A stretch of DNA of 50,720 nt, taken from positions 1 to 50,720 of the forward strand of contig NZ_QEWN01000014.1 in NCBI RefSeq assembly GCF_006124995.1, read 5' to 3'. The notes beneath the pieces are model-generated. The model did no database searches. It saw only the letters and a list, made by a program, of their open reading frames with translations, and was not told the origin of the DNA. Below are positions 9,522-18,829 of this stretch, piece by piece (within the stretch, counting starts at the first letter, position 1; the number at the start of each line of letters is the position of its first letter). Origin of the DNA: Vibrio sp. Hep-1b-8. Lineage in GTDB: Bacteria; Pseudomonadota; Gammaproteobacteria; Enterobacterales; Vibrionaceae. A program made the translations under genes and the position numbers.

Positions 9522-9556
9522 AAAAAGGCTTAGCTTCGGCTAAGCCTTTTTTATTT
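9522..9556. terminator. Intrinsic terminator, probably bidirectional
   Basis: A GGCTTAGC/GCTAAGCC stem (9527-9534 with 9539-9546) with a stable TTCG tetraloop, flanked by A5 on the left and T6 on the right, so it can end transcripts from both directions. It directly follows the yitT-like gene and would also end a minus-strand transcript of the small ORF at 9555-9725. Confidence 0.93.
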
Positions 9557-9725
9557 AGCAATGGGATTGGCTATGACTCAAGGCGTTAGTGAAGTGCTGA
9601 AAATCCTGGTCAGACAAAGAGTAGCCATCATTGCAAGCGGCGTGCAGAGTCGCAGTAAACTCCATATTAAAATAATCAAATAGACCGTGAAACAGCCCAT
9701 GAAATATCGGGCATATTTGCCTCAT
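9555..9725 (-). CDS. Candidate 56-residue small protein
   Basis: A small minus-strand ORF starting MRQICPIFHGLFHGLFDYFN and ending LSHSQSHC. I do not recognise it. The second half (FTATLHAACNDGYSLSDQDF) has a balanced, protein-like composition. Its stop abuts the bidirectional terminator at 9522-9556, which is what a real transcription unit would show. Against it: there is no clear ribosome-binding site before the ATG at 9725, and an internal ATG 20 codons in could also be the start. A perfect 17-bp hairpin lies 10 bases upstream of the ATG. It may be a small gene under hairpin control or the remnant of a longer one. Confidence 0.35.
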   Translation of the reverse strand: MRQICPIFHGLFHGLFDYFNMEFTATLHAACNDGYSLSDQDFQHFTNALSHSQSHC

Positions 9726-9735
9726 CAGGTTTTAT

Positions 9736-9776
9736 TGTAATCACTAGTAGGTAAATTTCACCTACTAGTGATTACA
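9736..9776. repeat. Perfect 17-bp inverted repeat with 7-base loop
   Basis: The arm TGTAATCACTAGTAGGT (9736-9752) is exactly complementary to 9760-9776, with loop AAATTTC. There is no T-run on either side, so it is not a standard terminator. It is isolated in a roughly 500-bp region between the yitT-like gene and the RND operon. It could be a regulator binding site, an RNA hairpin in the leader of the small ORF, or a remnant of a mobile palindrome. Confidence 0.85.
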
Positions 9777-9919
9777 TTCACCAACTGCATAGTTAGTAAG
9801 TATTAATTACTCCTGTGGAAGCTTTTATTTATCAGGGACTTAATTTTGGCACTGCAATTGCTATCGCCTAATTAGGTATTCAATGTATGAACAAAAATGA
9901 GAATTGATAAGGATTTATT

Positions 9920-9955
9920 ATGAACGTCATTTATTGGGTGTATAGTGTGGGCTGA
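9920..9955 (+). CDS. Candidate 11-residue leader peptide before the RND operon
   Basis: ATG at 9920 is preceded by AAGGA with 6-base spacing, an unusually good ribosome-binding site for a non-coding region, and the frame encodes MNVIYWVYSVG before TGA. It lies about 100 bases before the efflux adaptor gene. After it come a CTCGG/CCGAG hairpin (9998-10016) and a longer-range GTGCAA/TTGCAC pairing possibility. This resembles a translational leader, but no terminator is visible and the case is circumstantial. Confidence 0.3.
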   Translation: MNVIYWVYSVG

Positions 9956-10056
9956 ATTGGTGCAAAACCTCTCTACATACGTATATAAATTCTATTGCTC
10001 GGTGAAGTCAGCCGAGATTGCACAAATGTATTATTACAAGCGGATAAGGAATTCAA

Positions 10057-11202
10057 ATGACAACTAAGCCGTTACGTTGGTTACTGCCATTTATCACGTT
10101 AGGGGCTGCTTATGCGGGCTACTCAGCTATCGCTTCAAGTGCACCAGAGTCACTAGAGAGTAAGCTACCCAAAGCACCACCAGTCGTCACCGTTTCTAAA
10201 GTTCAATCGAGTGACCACAAGGTCGTGATTACTAGCCACGGCGAGCTTCGACCTGTGGAAGTCACTCAACTTTCAGCCCAGGTGTCAGGTGAGGTAATCA
10301 GCTGGCACGCCAACTTTGTCGTTGGTGGTATTGTAAAACGAGGCGAGGTCCTATTCAGTATTGAAAACGACAACTACCAAGCGGCGGTATTGCAGGCTGA
10401 AGCTCAGTTAGCGAGTGCACAAGCAGCGCTTATCGAGGAGAAAGCAAAAGCCGAAGTCGCAAAGCGTCAAGCGAAGAGTATGCCTGAAAAACAGGTCACA
10501 GATTTATATCTCCGTAAACCGCAACTGCTCAGTGCCAATGCCCAAGTGAAATCTGCACAGGCCGAGCTAAAAAGAGCGAAACGTGATTTAGAAAACTGCC
10601 AGATCATCGCACCTTACGATGCACTGGTAGTGTCGAGGGATATTGGTGTTGGTCAATTCATCACTCCGGGTGCTCACGTCGCAACGTTAAATAACGTCGA
10701 AGCGGGTGAAGTGCATATTCCAATCGCAGGCTTTGACAGTGCTTTCTTGCCACAAGACTACGCAGGAACATCAGCTCAGATCATTCAGCGCGGTATCGAA
10801 AATACCTTCCGTGAAGGTGTTATCGACCGTGACCTCGGTGTAGTAGATAGCAGCACAAGGATGATCAATATGGTGGTTCGCGTCGAGAATCCTTACGCCA
10901 TTGATAGTGATCAGCCCGCGATGAAATTCGGTTCTTATGTCGAGGTGCAGTTCGCAGGCAAAGAGCTGAAGCATATTTACCGTCTGCCGCAAGAACTGGT
11001 TAACAATCGTCAGGTTTGGGTGGTTAACGACAACAATCAGTTAGAACCAAGAACCGTTAATGTGTTGCGTGCAGAAAAAGAGTTCATGCTGATCAATCAG
11101 GGATTAAATGATGATGACATGTTAGTCCTCACTGTGCCTGAGTATCCGCAGCAAGGGTTACAGGTCGAAGTTGCTGCGAAAACTAACCAATCAAGCATGT
11201 AG
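10057..11202 (+). CDS. RND efflux periplasmic adaptor (membrane fusion protein)
   Basis: A 381-residue adaptor that links an inner-membrane RND pump to an outer-membrane channel of the TolC type. It has an N-terminal hydrophobic anchor or signal (about residues 8-28), a lipoyl half-motif (GELRPVEVTQLSAQVSGEV), a helical hairpin (about 105-170, rich in Ala, Lys and Glu), the second lipoyl half (LENCQIIAPYDALVVSRDIGVGQ) and beta-barrel regions. AAGGAATT precedes the ATG at 10057. The pump gene starts 9 bp after its stop, so the two form an operon. No outer-membrane channel gene is present, so a TolC encoded elsewhere is presumably used. Substrates cannot be read from the sequence. Confidence 0.94.
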   Translation: MTTKPLRWLLPFITLGAAYAGYSAIASSAPESLESKLPKAPPVVTVSKVQSSDHKVVITSHGELRPVEVTQLSAQVSGEVISWHANFVVGGIVKRGEVLFSIENDNYQAAVLQAEAQLASAQAALIEEKAKAEVAKRQAKSMPEKQVTDLYLRKPQLLSANAQVKSAQAELKRAKRDLENCQIIAPYDALVVSRDIGVGQFITPGAHVATLNNVEAGEVHIPIAGFDSAFLPQDYAGTSAQIIQRGIENTFREGVIDRDLGVVDSSTRMINMVVRVENPYAIDSDQPAMKFGSYVEVQFAGKELKHIYRLPQELVNNRQVWVVNDNNQLEPRTVNVLRAEKEFMLINQGLNDDDMLVLTVPEYPQQGLQVEVAAKTNQSSM

Positions 11203-11211
11203 GGTTTGAGC

Positions 11212-14200
11212 ATGGAAGAGACGAAACAAACAGGGCTGATTGCCTATTTCGCCAACAACCCTGTGGCGGCAAACTTGCTGATGGTGTTCATTCTTATCGT
11301 CGGGACGGTGAGTTTTTTCTTCATACAAAGACAAATGTTCCCCAACATTGAGGTCAACTACATCAATGTCAGCGCACAGTATCCGGGGGCGTCACCACAA
11401 GAAATTGAAGAGAGCATCCTAATCAAACTTGAAGAGTCGTTGAAGGATGTCACGGGAATTAAAAAAGCGGTATCCACGGCATATCGTGGTAGCGGTAACA
11501 TTGAGCTGGAAGTGAACGTTAATGAGAATATCGATGATGTTCTCGATAAGGTTAAGCAGAAGGTCGATGCCACTTCGAACTTCCCAGATGCCATGGAGCC
11601 GATTCAGGTTTACCAATACGAGTGGCGTCAAGATGTCATTGAGATGGCTCTGGTCGGTGATCGCAGTTTACTTGAGCTAAAGCCGATTGCTAAACAGATT
11701 GAAGATGAGTTGCTACAACTGGGGAATGTGGCTTTGGTTGATTTAGGGGCGCCTGATTACGAGATCGCCATAGAAATCGAACCTCAAGTGCTGCAAAAGT
11801 ACAGTTTAACGCTCAATGACGTTAGCAACGCGATTAAGCGTTACTCAGCGAACTATTCTGCGGGTGAAGTGCGCACCAATGCGGGAATGATCTCGGTACG
11901 AATAGAGAATCAGTATTACAGCGGTGAAGAGTTCCGCGATATTCCAGTCAAAATTGGTAACAATGGTGGCAAGGTTCTTTTACAAGATATCGCCACGATT
12001 AAAGATGGCTTTACCGAAGATGATCGATACTTCAAGTATTCGGGTCAAAACGCGATGTACCTTTCGGTTAAGGCGACAAAAGATCAAAACATGGTCGCCG
12101 TTGCGGAGTCAGTCAAAGCGTATATTGAGCAAAAGAATCAAACGTTGCCAGCCGATCTGAAGATCAAAACTCTGGTTGATATGACCTATTATCTGAATGC
12201 GCGTTTAGACATGATGTTGAAGAACCTACTGCAAGGTGCGGTTTTGGTCGCACTCATGCTTAGTCTATTCTTGCGCGTTAAGTTAGCAATGTGGGTGATG
12301 ATCGGTCTGCCTGTCTGTTTCCTCGGCGCGGTGATGGTGATGCCTGCGATTGGTGTCAGTATCAATATTATTTCACTGTTTGCCTTCATTATGGTGCTGG
12401 GTATTGTTGTCGATGACGCGATAGTGATTGGCGAGAGTGCTTATAGTGAAATCGAGAAAAAAGGTGGCGGGGTTGAAAATGTGGTTCGAGGCGTAAAACG
12501 CGTCGCGACTCCTGCGACCTTTGGTGTTCTTACCACCATGGCAGTATTCGCTCCGTTCTTGATGTCTAAAGGTATTGAACGCGCCTTCTTCTTTGGTATC
12601 GCGTCGATTGTTATTCTGTGTTTGTTCTTTAGTTTGATTGAGTCGAAGTTGATTCTTCCGGCGCACTTGGCACATTCTAATTTCACTCCAATCAAGAAAG
12701 GCAGTTGGCGAGATCGATTCAATACTCGTTTCTTTGCATTCATCAATGGGCCGTACAAACGTTTTGTCACAACCTGTACCTACTGGCGTTGGAGTGTGTT
12801 TGCTGGCTTTGTCGCGATACTCGTTATCAGTATCGCGATGGTGATGGCGAGTTACGTTCGAATCGTCCCGTCACCTAAGGTACCTCATGATTTCCCAAGT
12901 ATTAAGTTGGTGATGAACGACAATGTTTCTAGCGAACAGACGATAGACGCGTTGAAACTCATCGAATCGACGGTTCTGACGATTGATAAAGAGATCGAAC
13001 AAGAGACGGGTCAGAAAATGATTCGTGACATCCTCACCTTTAGTCAGGGTAGAAAAGAGGGGCGCTTGGTGATTCCTTTGGTTGATGAGGAACTGAGACC
13101 ATTTACCACATTTGAGTTGGCGCGAAGATGGCGCGAACGTCTGCCAGATATCCCAGGGCTCAAGATGCTGAATGTATCCGACAACGTTAACGATGATGAG
13201 AAAGGGGATGAGTTCGGATTCTTGCTTTATGGGTCGGATATTGAAAGTCTGAATGCGGCTGGACGCGATCTGATTTTGACTCTGCAACAGCAGAAAGGCT
13301 TGTTTGATATCTCTTCATCTATTGATGCGGGTAGTCAGGAAGTTCTGCTCTCTCTCGCACCAGTTGCCTACGATCTCGGTCTGGATCTCTTCGATATTGC
13401 CACTCAGGTCGGTGGGAGTTTTTACGGTGGCGAAGCACAACGAGTGCTACGCGATGGTGAAGAAATTAAAGTAATGGTTCGCTACCCACAGTTGACTCGT
13501 GAAGCGTTCTCTTCACTTCGATATGCCGTCATTACGACTCCAGAAGGCAAAAAGGTGATGCTGGGGGATGTGGTCGAAATTAATCAGCAACCTGGCGTGA
13601 GCAGTATTCGACGAGAAGGTGGCTATCGCAGTGTGTATGTCTATGGTTCTATTGATGAGGAACTGGTTGAGCCGAATCAGGTTGTTGGTCAGATCTCCGA
13701 TGAAATCATTCCAGACATTTTGACATCTTATCCCGGCGTTAAGAGCCAACTTGGTGGCTCGATAGAAGAGCAACAAGCTCAGCAAAATGAGCAAAAAATC
13801 TTCTTTGTTGCTGGCATGATCATTGTTTATATCCTGCTGGCTGTGCCGCTCAAGAGCTACACTCAGCCGCTGATCATTATGTCTGTCATTCCGTTTAGTC
13901 TAACTGGGGCGATCTGGGGACACTATTGGTTTGGACTCGATCTGAGCATGATGTCGACATTTGGTCTTATCGCTGCCGCGGGGGTGGTGGTTAACGACTC
14001 CTTGGTGATGACAGATTATGTCAATCAGGTTCGAGCGCAAGGCGTGACGATCAAAGAAGCCGTGATAGAAGCTGGCTGTGCTCGATTCCGAGCCATCATA
14101 CTAACTTCCATTACTACCTTTGTAGGTGTACTGCCGATTATGTTTGAAACCAGTCTTCAGGCAAGGTTTGTCATACCTATGGCGGTCGCACTCGGTTTCG

Positions 14201-14337
14201 CCGTTTTGTTTGCAACACTGCTGACGCTGGTTCTCGTCCCATGTCTCTATTTGATGTTGGAGGATATCAAAGGCGTGTTTGGCAAGCTAAAACGCCTGTT
14301 TCCACGAGCGAAAGCGAAGGCACAAACCACGTCTTGA
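11212..14337 (+). CDS. RND-family efflux permease (AcrB/MexB superfamily)
   Basis: A 1041-residue proton-driven exporter, the normal length for the family. TM1 lies at about residues 18-38, a large periplasmic domain follows, TM2-6 at about 335-490, a second periplasmic loop, and TM8-12 at about 860-1020. The proton-relay aspartates in TM4 are present (GIVVDDAIVIGE). The ATG at 11212, with AGGG 7 bases upstream, is preferred over an in-frame TTG at 11206. The sequence is closer to the less-studied Vibrio/Shewanella AcrB-like group than to E. coli AcrB, so drug export should not be assumed. It ends 20 bp before the shared terminator. Confidence 0.95.
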   Translation: MEETKQTGLIAYFANNPVAANLLMVFILIVGTVSFFFIQRQMFPNIEVNYINVSAQYPGASPQEIEESILIKLEESLKDVTGIKKAVSTAYRGSGNIELEVNVNENIDDVLDKVKQKVDATSNFPDAMEPIQVYQYEWRQDVIEMALVGDRSLLELKPIAKQIEDELLQLGNVALVDLGAPDYEIAIEIEPQVLQKYSLTLNDVSNAIKRYSANYSAGEVRTNAGMISVRIENQYYSGEEFRDIPVKIGNNGGKVLLQDIATIKDGFTEDDRYFKYSGQNAMYLSVKATKDQNMVAVAESVKAYIEQKNQTLPADLKIKTLVDMTYYLNARLDMMLKNLLQGAVLVALMLSLFLRVKLAMWVMIGLPVCFLGAVMVMPAIGVSINIISLFAFIMVLGIVVDDAIVIGESAYSEIEKKGGGVENVVRGVKRVATPATFGVLTTMAVFAPFLMSKGIERAFFFGIASIVILCLFFSLIESKLILPAHLAHSNFTPIKKGSWRDRFNTRFFAFINGPYKRFVTTCTYWRWSVFAGFVAILVISIAMVMASYVRIVPSPKVPHDFPSIKLVMNDNVSSEQTIDALKLIESTVLTIDKEIEQETGQKMIRDILTFSQGRKEGRLVIPLVDEELRPFTTFELARRWRERLPDIPGLKMLNVSDNVNDDEKGDEFGFLLYGSDIESLNAAGRDLILTLQQQKGLFDISSSIDAGSQEVLLSLAPVAYDLGLDLFDIATQVGGSFYGGEAQRVLRDGEEIKVMVRYPQLTREAFSSLRYAVITTPEGKKVMLGDVVEINQQPGVSSIRREGGYRSVYVYGSIDEELVEPNQVVGQISDEIIPDILTSYPGVKSQLGGSIEEQQAQQNEQKIFFVAGMIIVYILLAVPLKSYTQPLIIMSVIPFSLTGAIWGHYWFGLDLSMMSTFGLIAAAGVVVNDSLVMTDYVNQVRAQGVTIKEAVIEAGCARFRAIILTSITTFVGVLPIMFETSLQARFVIPMAVALGFAVLFATLLTLVLVPCLYLMLEDIKGVFGKLKRLFPRAKAKAQTTS

Positions 14338-14356
14338 GCAATGTTCTCGGTAGATA

Positions 14357-14391
14357 AAAAATAAGCCAGGCATCTTGTCTGGCTTATTTTT
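14357..14391. terminator. Bidirectional intrinsic terminator between two RND operons
   Basis: A perfect 13-bp stem (AAAAATAAGCCAG at 14357-14369 with 14379-14391) and a 9-base loop. The A-rich and T-rich ends give a U-tract in both directions. It lies between the stop codons of two convergent RND pump genes. Confidence 0.95.
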
Positions 14392-14409
14392 ATTTTAATG
14401 TTTCGACCA

Positions 14410-17400
14410 TCAGATTTCTTGATGTTTATGAACCAAACCGAAGTCAGCCAATACGGCGTAGGCGGCGGGGATCATAAACAACACTAGAAGTGTGGAGGCA
14501 AAAATACCAAAGACGATAGAGATCACTAGTGGTTGAATCACTTGCGCCTGCAAGCTGGTTTCAGTGAGCAGTGGTAGCAAACCCGCAGCCGTAGTCATCG
14601 ACGTTAAGAAAACCGCGCGGAACCTCTCTCTGCTCGCTTTTACAACCGAGTTATGGACATTGTCTCCTTCATCCACATGGTGACGGATATACTGCACCAG
14701 CAGGATAGAGTCATTGACCACTATCCCCGCCAAAGAAACAAATCCCATCATACTTGGCATGCTGAGTGAGTGACCAAGCAGAATATGTCCCCATACTACA
14801 CCGATAAAAGCGAGTGGAATGGCGAGCATAACCACAAACGGTTCTAAGTAGCTGCGGAACTGATAGCTCAAGATGGTGAATACACCGAACAGTCCGAGCA
14901 AGAAGCCTTTCGCCATCGAAGAACTGGTTTCTGCGGTGTCTTTTGCTTCCCCTTCAAAATCAAAGCGTAGCCCCGGATACTTAGCCATTAACTTAGGCGC
15001 TTCATCTTTCTGGAACTGATTGATGATAGCGGTTGAGTTGACTTTGGTATTGTCTGTGTCACCAAAAACACTGATGGTTCTCAATCCGTCAATGCGCTGT
15101 ATGCGTACATAGTTTCTCTGGAAATCGAGCGTCGCGATGGTTGCCAAGGGAATTTGGCTACCGTCAGCGACAATGATCGGGAAGTTAGCTAACTGCTGTA
15201 GATCGCCCGCTTGAACCTTATTTAATCGCACCTCAACGGAGATGTTTTCGACGCCAACCTGAATCTCATCGGCCGTTTGACCAAAGAAAGCGGCTCTCAG
15301 TTGGTTGGCGATAAGCTGACCATTGACTCCGTAGGTTTCAGCGCCCGGTCTTAGTTTGACGAGCACCTCTTCCTTGCCCATGCGCATGTCATCGAGTACG
15401 CCGTGAACGCCATCAAACTCTTTTAAGTACTGCTGAATATCGATCGAGGCCGCTTTTAAGGCGTTAAGATCATCATGTTCGGCGCGGATTTCAATGGCTC
15501 GTCCTCCTGGTCCCATAGTGGGTTGTTTAAATACCAGAGAGATAGGATCGGCGAGCTCTCCAATATCTTTTCTCCATGCGGCAATAAACTCATCGATGAC
15601 TGTGTTGCGGCTTTCTGCCCCGAGCAAGTCAAGCCTGACGGTCGCGATATGAGGGCCAGACTCGTTGGCGTCCGCGTTGGCGTTAAACTGACTGGTAATA
15701 TGCTCGATCAGCGGTGTGCCATTTTCGACAGTTTCACTCCACTCTTTATCAAGCTTACGAGCGGAAGCGACGATTTTATCGACCACAGCTTCGGTCTGGG
15801 AGAGAGACGAGCCGGGAGGTAAAATGATACGAGCTTCAGCGATATCGCCATCTAATTCTGGAAATGGTTGGAATTTAAGTAGTCCACCAGCAATGGTGGC
15901 TATTGAAATCAGAAGTAACGCGACGATACTACCGAGGAAGGCGTAGCGGTATTCGACCACTTTTTCGACACCATAGACTAGGGTGGTGTTACGGAAGTTC
16001 TCAAACTTATCGAGGAGCTTTTGTTTGAACTTAGCAGGTGGTTGATCGTTTTTTTCTCGGTGTAACGAATGGGATAAGTGGTTAGGCAGGATTAAAAATG
16101 CTTCCACCAAGCTTAACGTTAGAACCAAAATGAGCACTTGCGGAACGGCTTTCAGAACCGCCCCCATCTCTCCTTCGAGAAACAATAGACTGCCAAAGAT
16201 ACACACAGTGGTTAGGAACGAAGAGATAACGCCGGGCAGAACCTTTTTCACCCCTTTTATCACAGCGTCATCCACCTCTTCACCACGATCTAGGTGTGAT
16301 GCGATAGACTCGGCGATCACGATAGCATCATCCATCATGATGCCTATTGCCATCAGAAGACCCACCAGCGACATGATGTTGATTGACAGTCCGAGTTGTG
16401 CCATTAAGAACAGACCGCCAAGAAACGCGACTGGCAAACCGGCGGCAACCCAAAATGAGTAACGAAGAGTGAAGAACAACCACATGGTAGCAAACACTAA
16501 GACAATACCTTGCCAGCCGTTGCGTACCATCATAGTTAAGCGATCCCAGAGTACGGATGAGAGATCATTGGTCAGCTCAAGTTTGACACCCATGGGCGCA
16601 ATAGCCTGTTGTTCTTCCACAAACTGGGCGACACGCTCTTTGATACGCAGCGCATCATCTTCTTTGTTTTTACTGACTTTAAGCAGTGCAGAAGGATGGC
16701 CATCGAATAGCACTTTTTGTTCGTCCAGTTCGAAGCGATCAGTGATGGTAGCGATGTCTCTAAGACGTATGAGCGATACATTGGGGCCTGAACCGACAAC
16801 AATGCTTTCCATTTCTTGTGGAGTGATGCGTCGCTCATCAAAACGGATCAGGAAGTTTTTGTCGGGAGTTTCAACGTTTCCGCTTGGTAGCTTGATATTC
16901 TGACGACCAATCTGATCAGCGATATCGCCAACACTGAGACCCAATTGACGCATCGCTTGCCCATCAAGCTCGACTCTAAACTGGTGATCCGAAAAGCCTG
17001 CTACATCGACCAACGAAACATCATAATCGAGCTTTAACGTTCGTTTAAGCTGTTCGGCATACGCTTTTAGCTCAGGCCAAGTGGTATCGGCAGTAATCGC
17101 GACATCAACGACAGGCTCGTTCCAGTCTAGTTCTTGAACGACAGGGGACTCAATCTGTTGAGGGAAGTCATTGATAGAGTTAATTTGAGTCTGAACATCA
17201 ACCAGCATCCGACCAATATCGGCTTTCTCATTGAGCTTGAGGATCAGGCGCGCTGAACCTTCAACGGCTTCACATTGGGTCTCTTCAATATTGGCTAATC
17301 CATCGACGGCATCTTCCATTCTTACACAGATGCTCTCCTCGACTTCTTGAGGAGATGCACCCGGGTAGACGACGCCGGCCATAATATAGGGTGGATCAAA

Positions 17401-17511
17401 CTCGGGGAAAGTCTCCCTTTTGATGTTGGGTAATGAGGTAAGGCCGAGTACTAATAGGGCGAGCATCATCAGGTTGGCGGCTGTCGGATGCTTGGCAAAG
17501 AATCGGATCAT
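14410..17511 (-). CDS. Second RND-family efflux permease
   Basis: A 1033-residue RND transporter. The N-terminus (MIRFFAKHPTAANLMMLALL) and the porter-domain segment PGASPQEVEESICVRMEDAV are typical; the TM4 proton-relay pair is present (AIGIMMDDAIVIAES), as is the second-repeat GFVSLAGIVVNDSILLVQYI. It overlaps the adaptor gene upstream by ATGA (17508-17511), so the two are translationally coupled. It is clearly a paralogue of the pump at 11212-14337 but diverged, and the two operons face each other. No outer-membrane channel gene accompanies it. Confidence 0.95.
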   Translation of the reverse strand: MIRFFAKHPTAANLMMLALLVLGLTSLPNIKRETFPEFDPPYIMAGVVYPGASPQEVEESICVRMEDAVDGLANIEETQCEAVEGSARLILKLNEKADIGRMLVDVQTQINSINDFPQQIESPVVQELDWNEPVVDVAITADTTWPELKAYAEQLKRTLKLDYDVSLVDVAGFSDHQFRVELDGQAMRQLGLSVGDIADQIGRQNIKLPSGNVETPDKNFLIRFDERRITPQEMESIVVGSGPNVSLIRLRDIATITDRFELDEQKVLFDGHPSALLKVSKNKEDDALRIKERVAQFVEEQQAIAPMGVKLELTNDLSSVLWDRLTMMVRNGWQGIVLVFATMWLFFTLRYSFWVAAGLPVAFLGGLFLMAQLGLSINIMSLVGLLMAIGIMMDDAIVIAESIASHLDRGEEVDDAVIKGVKKVLPGVISSFLTTVCIFGSLLFLEGEMGAVLKAVPQVLILVLTLSLVEAFLILPNHLSHSLHREKNDQPPAKFKQKLLDKFENFRNTTLVYGVEKVVEYRYAFLGSIVALLLISIATIAGGLLKFQPFPELDGDIAEARIILPPGSSLSQTEAVVDKIVASARKLDKEWSETVENGTPLIEHITSQFNANADANESGPHIATVRLDLLGAESRNTVIDEFIAAWRKDIGELADPISLVFKQPTMGPGGRAIEIRAEHDDLNALKAASIDIQQYLKEFDGVHGVLDDMRMGKEEVLVKLRPGAETYGVNGQLIANQLRAAFFGQTADEIQVGVENISVEVRLNKVQAGDLQQLANFPIIVADGSQIPLATIATLDFQRNYVRIQRIDGLRTISVFGDTDNTKVNSTAIINQFQKDEAPKLMAKYPGLRFDFEGEAKDTAETSSSMAKGFLLGLFGVFTILSYQFRSYLEPFVVMLAIPLAFIGVVWGHILLGHSLSMPSMMGFVSLAGIVVNDSILLVQYIRHHVDEGDNVHNSVVKASRERFRAVFLTSMTTAAGLLPLLTETSLQAQVIQPLVISIVFGIFASTLLVLFMIPAAYAVLADFGLVHKHQEI

Positions 17512-18824
17512 TGCGTTGACTCCTGATCGCTACTGTTCGCTGTTTTAAGCAGCATCCCTTCAATGGCAGGAAGAAGATCATTAACAATCAGTTGATCCCC
17601 TTGGCTAAAATCACCATCGATGACTACTTGGTTGTCTCGGCGATACAGTACTTCGACAGCATGGATTTCCAACTGGTTTTCCTGATTCATCAGATAGATT
17701 TTGTCACCGTGCAAAGCGCGTTCAGGGATGACCCAACTTGGATTGGCCTGACCTTCAATGACCGCTCGGACAAACATACCGTTGACCAGTGGCGGTGCGG
17801 ACGTCGGGTTGAGGTTGCGGTAGTCTTGCTCGATTTCTAGAATCACGCCCGCTGTTGCCTGATTTGGGTCAACCGTTTCACTGATACGGGCAACTTTGGC
17901 AGGCCATGTTGCCTTCAAGCTTCCGCTACTTAGTTCGATATAGGCATCAATGAAGGTCATGTCAGGCTGAGGAATCCCATTCGCATCACGGCCAAACTCT
18001 CCAAGACTAGATGCAAGGGTCTGCATGTCGTGAATCGATAACTGCGCTTCAACTTCCATCACGCCCATACCATGTGCGGTGACCATCGTTTGCTGGAGGT
18101 TCACAACTTGATTTTGCTCGACATCGACTGAGGCAATTCGCAGATCATACGGAAGAGTAATAATGGTTTTCTCAAGGGAACGCTGTGCTTCATCAACTTT
18201 CGATGCATTGACTTTAACTAAGGCTTGCGCGACACGTTTTTCATCTGGCATCAGTCCAATTTGGTTTTCGATGTCCAGAACCAGTTTGCGTTGTGATAAC
18301 GCACTTTGCTCTTGTTGATCGACATCTGACTGAGATGTCAGCCCTTTAGTGCGCAGATTCTGTTTCCGTTGTAACTCTTTGTTCGCAATCTCAAGTCGGT
18401 TACGTTCGATCTTTAAGGTTTGTTTAAGGTTATCTTCTTCTTGATTCAGCTTAGCGAAAGAGGTTTGAGCAGATTTGAGATCAGCCTGAGCTTGAACCAG
18501 TTTTAGTTCATAATCGAGTGGGTCGATACGCAGGATTTCTGTTCCGGCTTGAAGAACCTGCCCTTTTTCAAGTCTCGGATGGCGGAAGACGATTTTACCT
18601 GTGACCTCGGCGATCGCTTTCCACTCTAATTTAGGGGCAATTTTACCAAACCCGATAGCCTGCGGAGCCATTGACTTGAGTTCTAACGTTGCGGTTTCGA
18701 CTAAACGGGCGCGATCGCCAGCGGGTTTAACGGGCAGATCAGGTTTCATTTTTACCGCGATAATCAGGGTGATCACGCCAACAGCGAGTGCGGGGAAGAA
18801 CAGTAGTTTCTTGTTAATTTTCAT
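17508..18824 (-). CDS. RND efflux periplasmic adaptor, long form
   Basis: A 438-residue membrane fusion protein. It has an N-terminal membrane anchor (about residues 6-24), a lipoyl half (LEWKAIAEVTGKIVFRHPRLEKGQVL), a long coiled-coil hairpin (about 110-210: KLVQAQADLKSAQTSF to EAQRSLEKT), the second lipoyl half with ITLPYDLRIASVDVEQNQVV, and beta-barrel and membrane-proximal domains. It is the middle gene of a TetR-adaptor-pump operon: it starts 5 bp after the TetR stop and overlaps the pump start. At 438 residues it is longer than the other adaptor in this window, mostly in the hairpin and C-terminal parts. Confidence 0.93.
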   Translation of the reverse strand: MKINKKLLFFPALAVGVITLIIAVKMKPDLPVKPAGDRARLVETATLELKSMAPQAIGFGKIAPKLEWKAIAEVTGKIVFRHPRLEKGQVLQAGTEILRIDPLDYELKLVQAQADLKSAQTSFAKLNQEEDNLKQTLKIERNRLEIANKELQRKQNLRTKGLTSQSDVDQQEQSALSQRKLVLDIENQIGLMPDEKRVAQALVKVNASKVDEAQRSLEKTIITLPYDLRIASVDVEQNQVVNLQQTMVTAHGMGVMEVEAQLSIHDMQTLASSLGEFGRDANGIPQPDMTFIDAYIELSSGSLKATWPAKVARISETVDPNQATAGVILEIEQDYRNLNPTSAPPLVNGMFVRAVIEGQANPSWVIPERALHGDKIYLMNQENQLEIHAVEVLYRRDNQVVIDGDFSQGDQLIVNDLLPAIEGMLLKTANSSDQESTQ

Positions 18825-18829
18825 TGATG

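Noticed and set aside
9736..9776. The 17-bp hairpin as an intrinsic terminator
   Set aside because: Neither strand has a T-run after the stem, so it was listed only as an inverted repeat.
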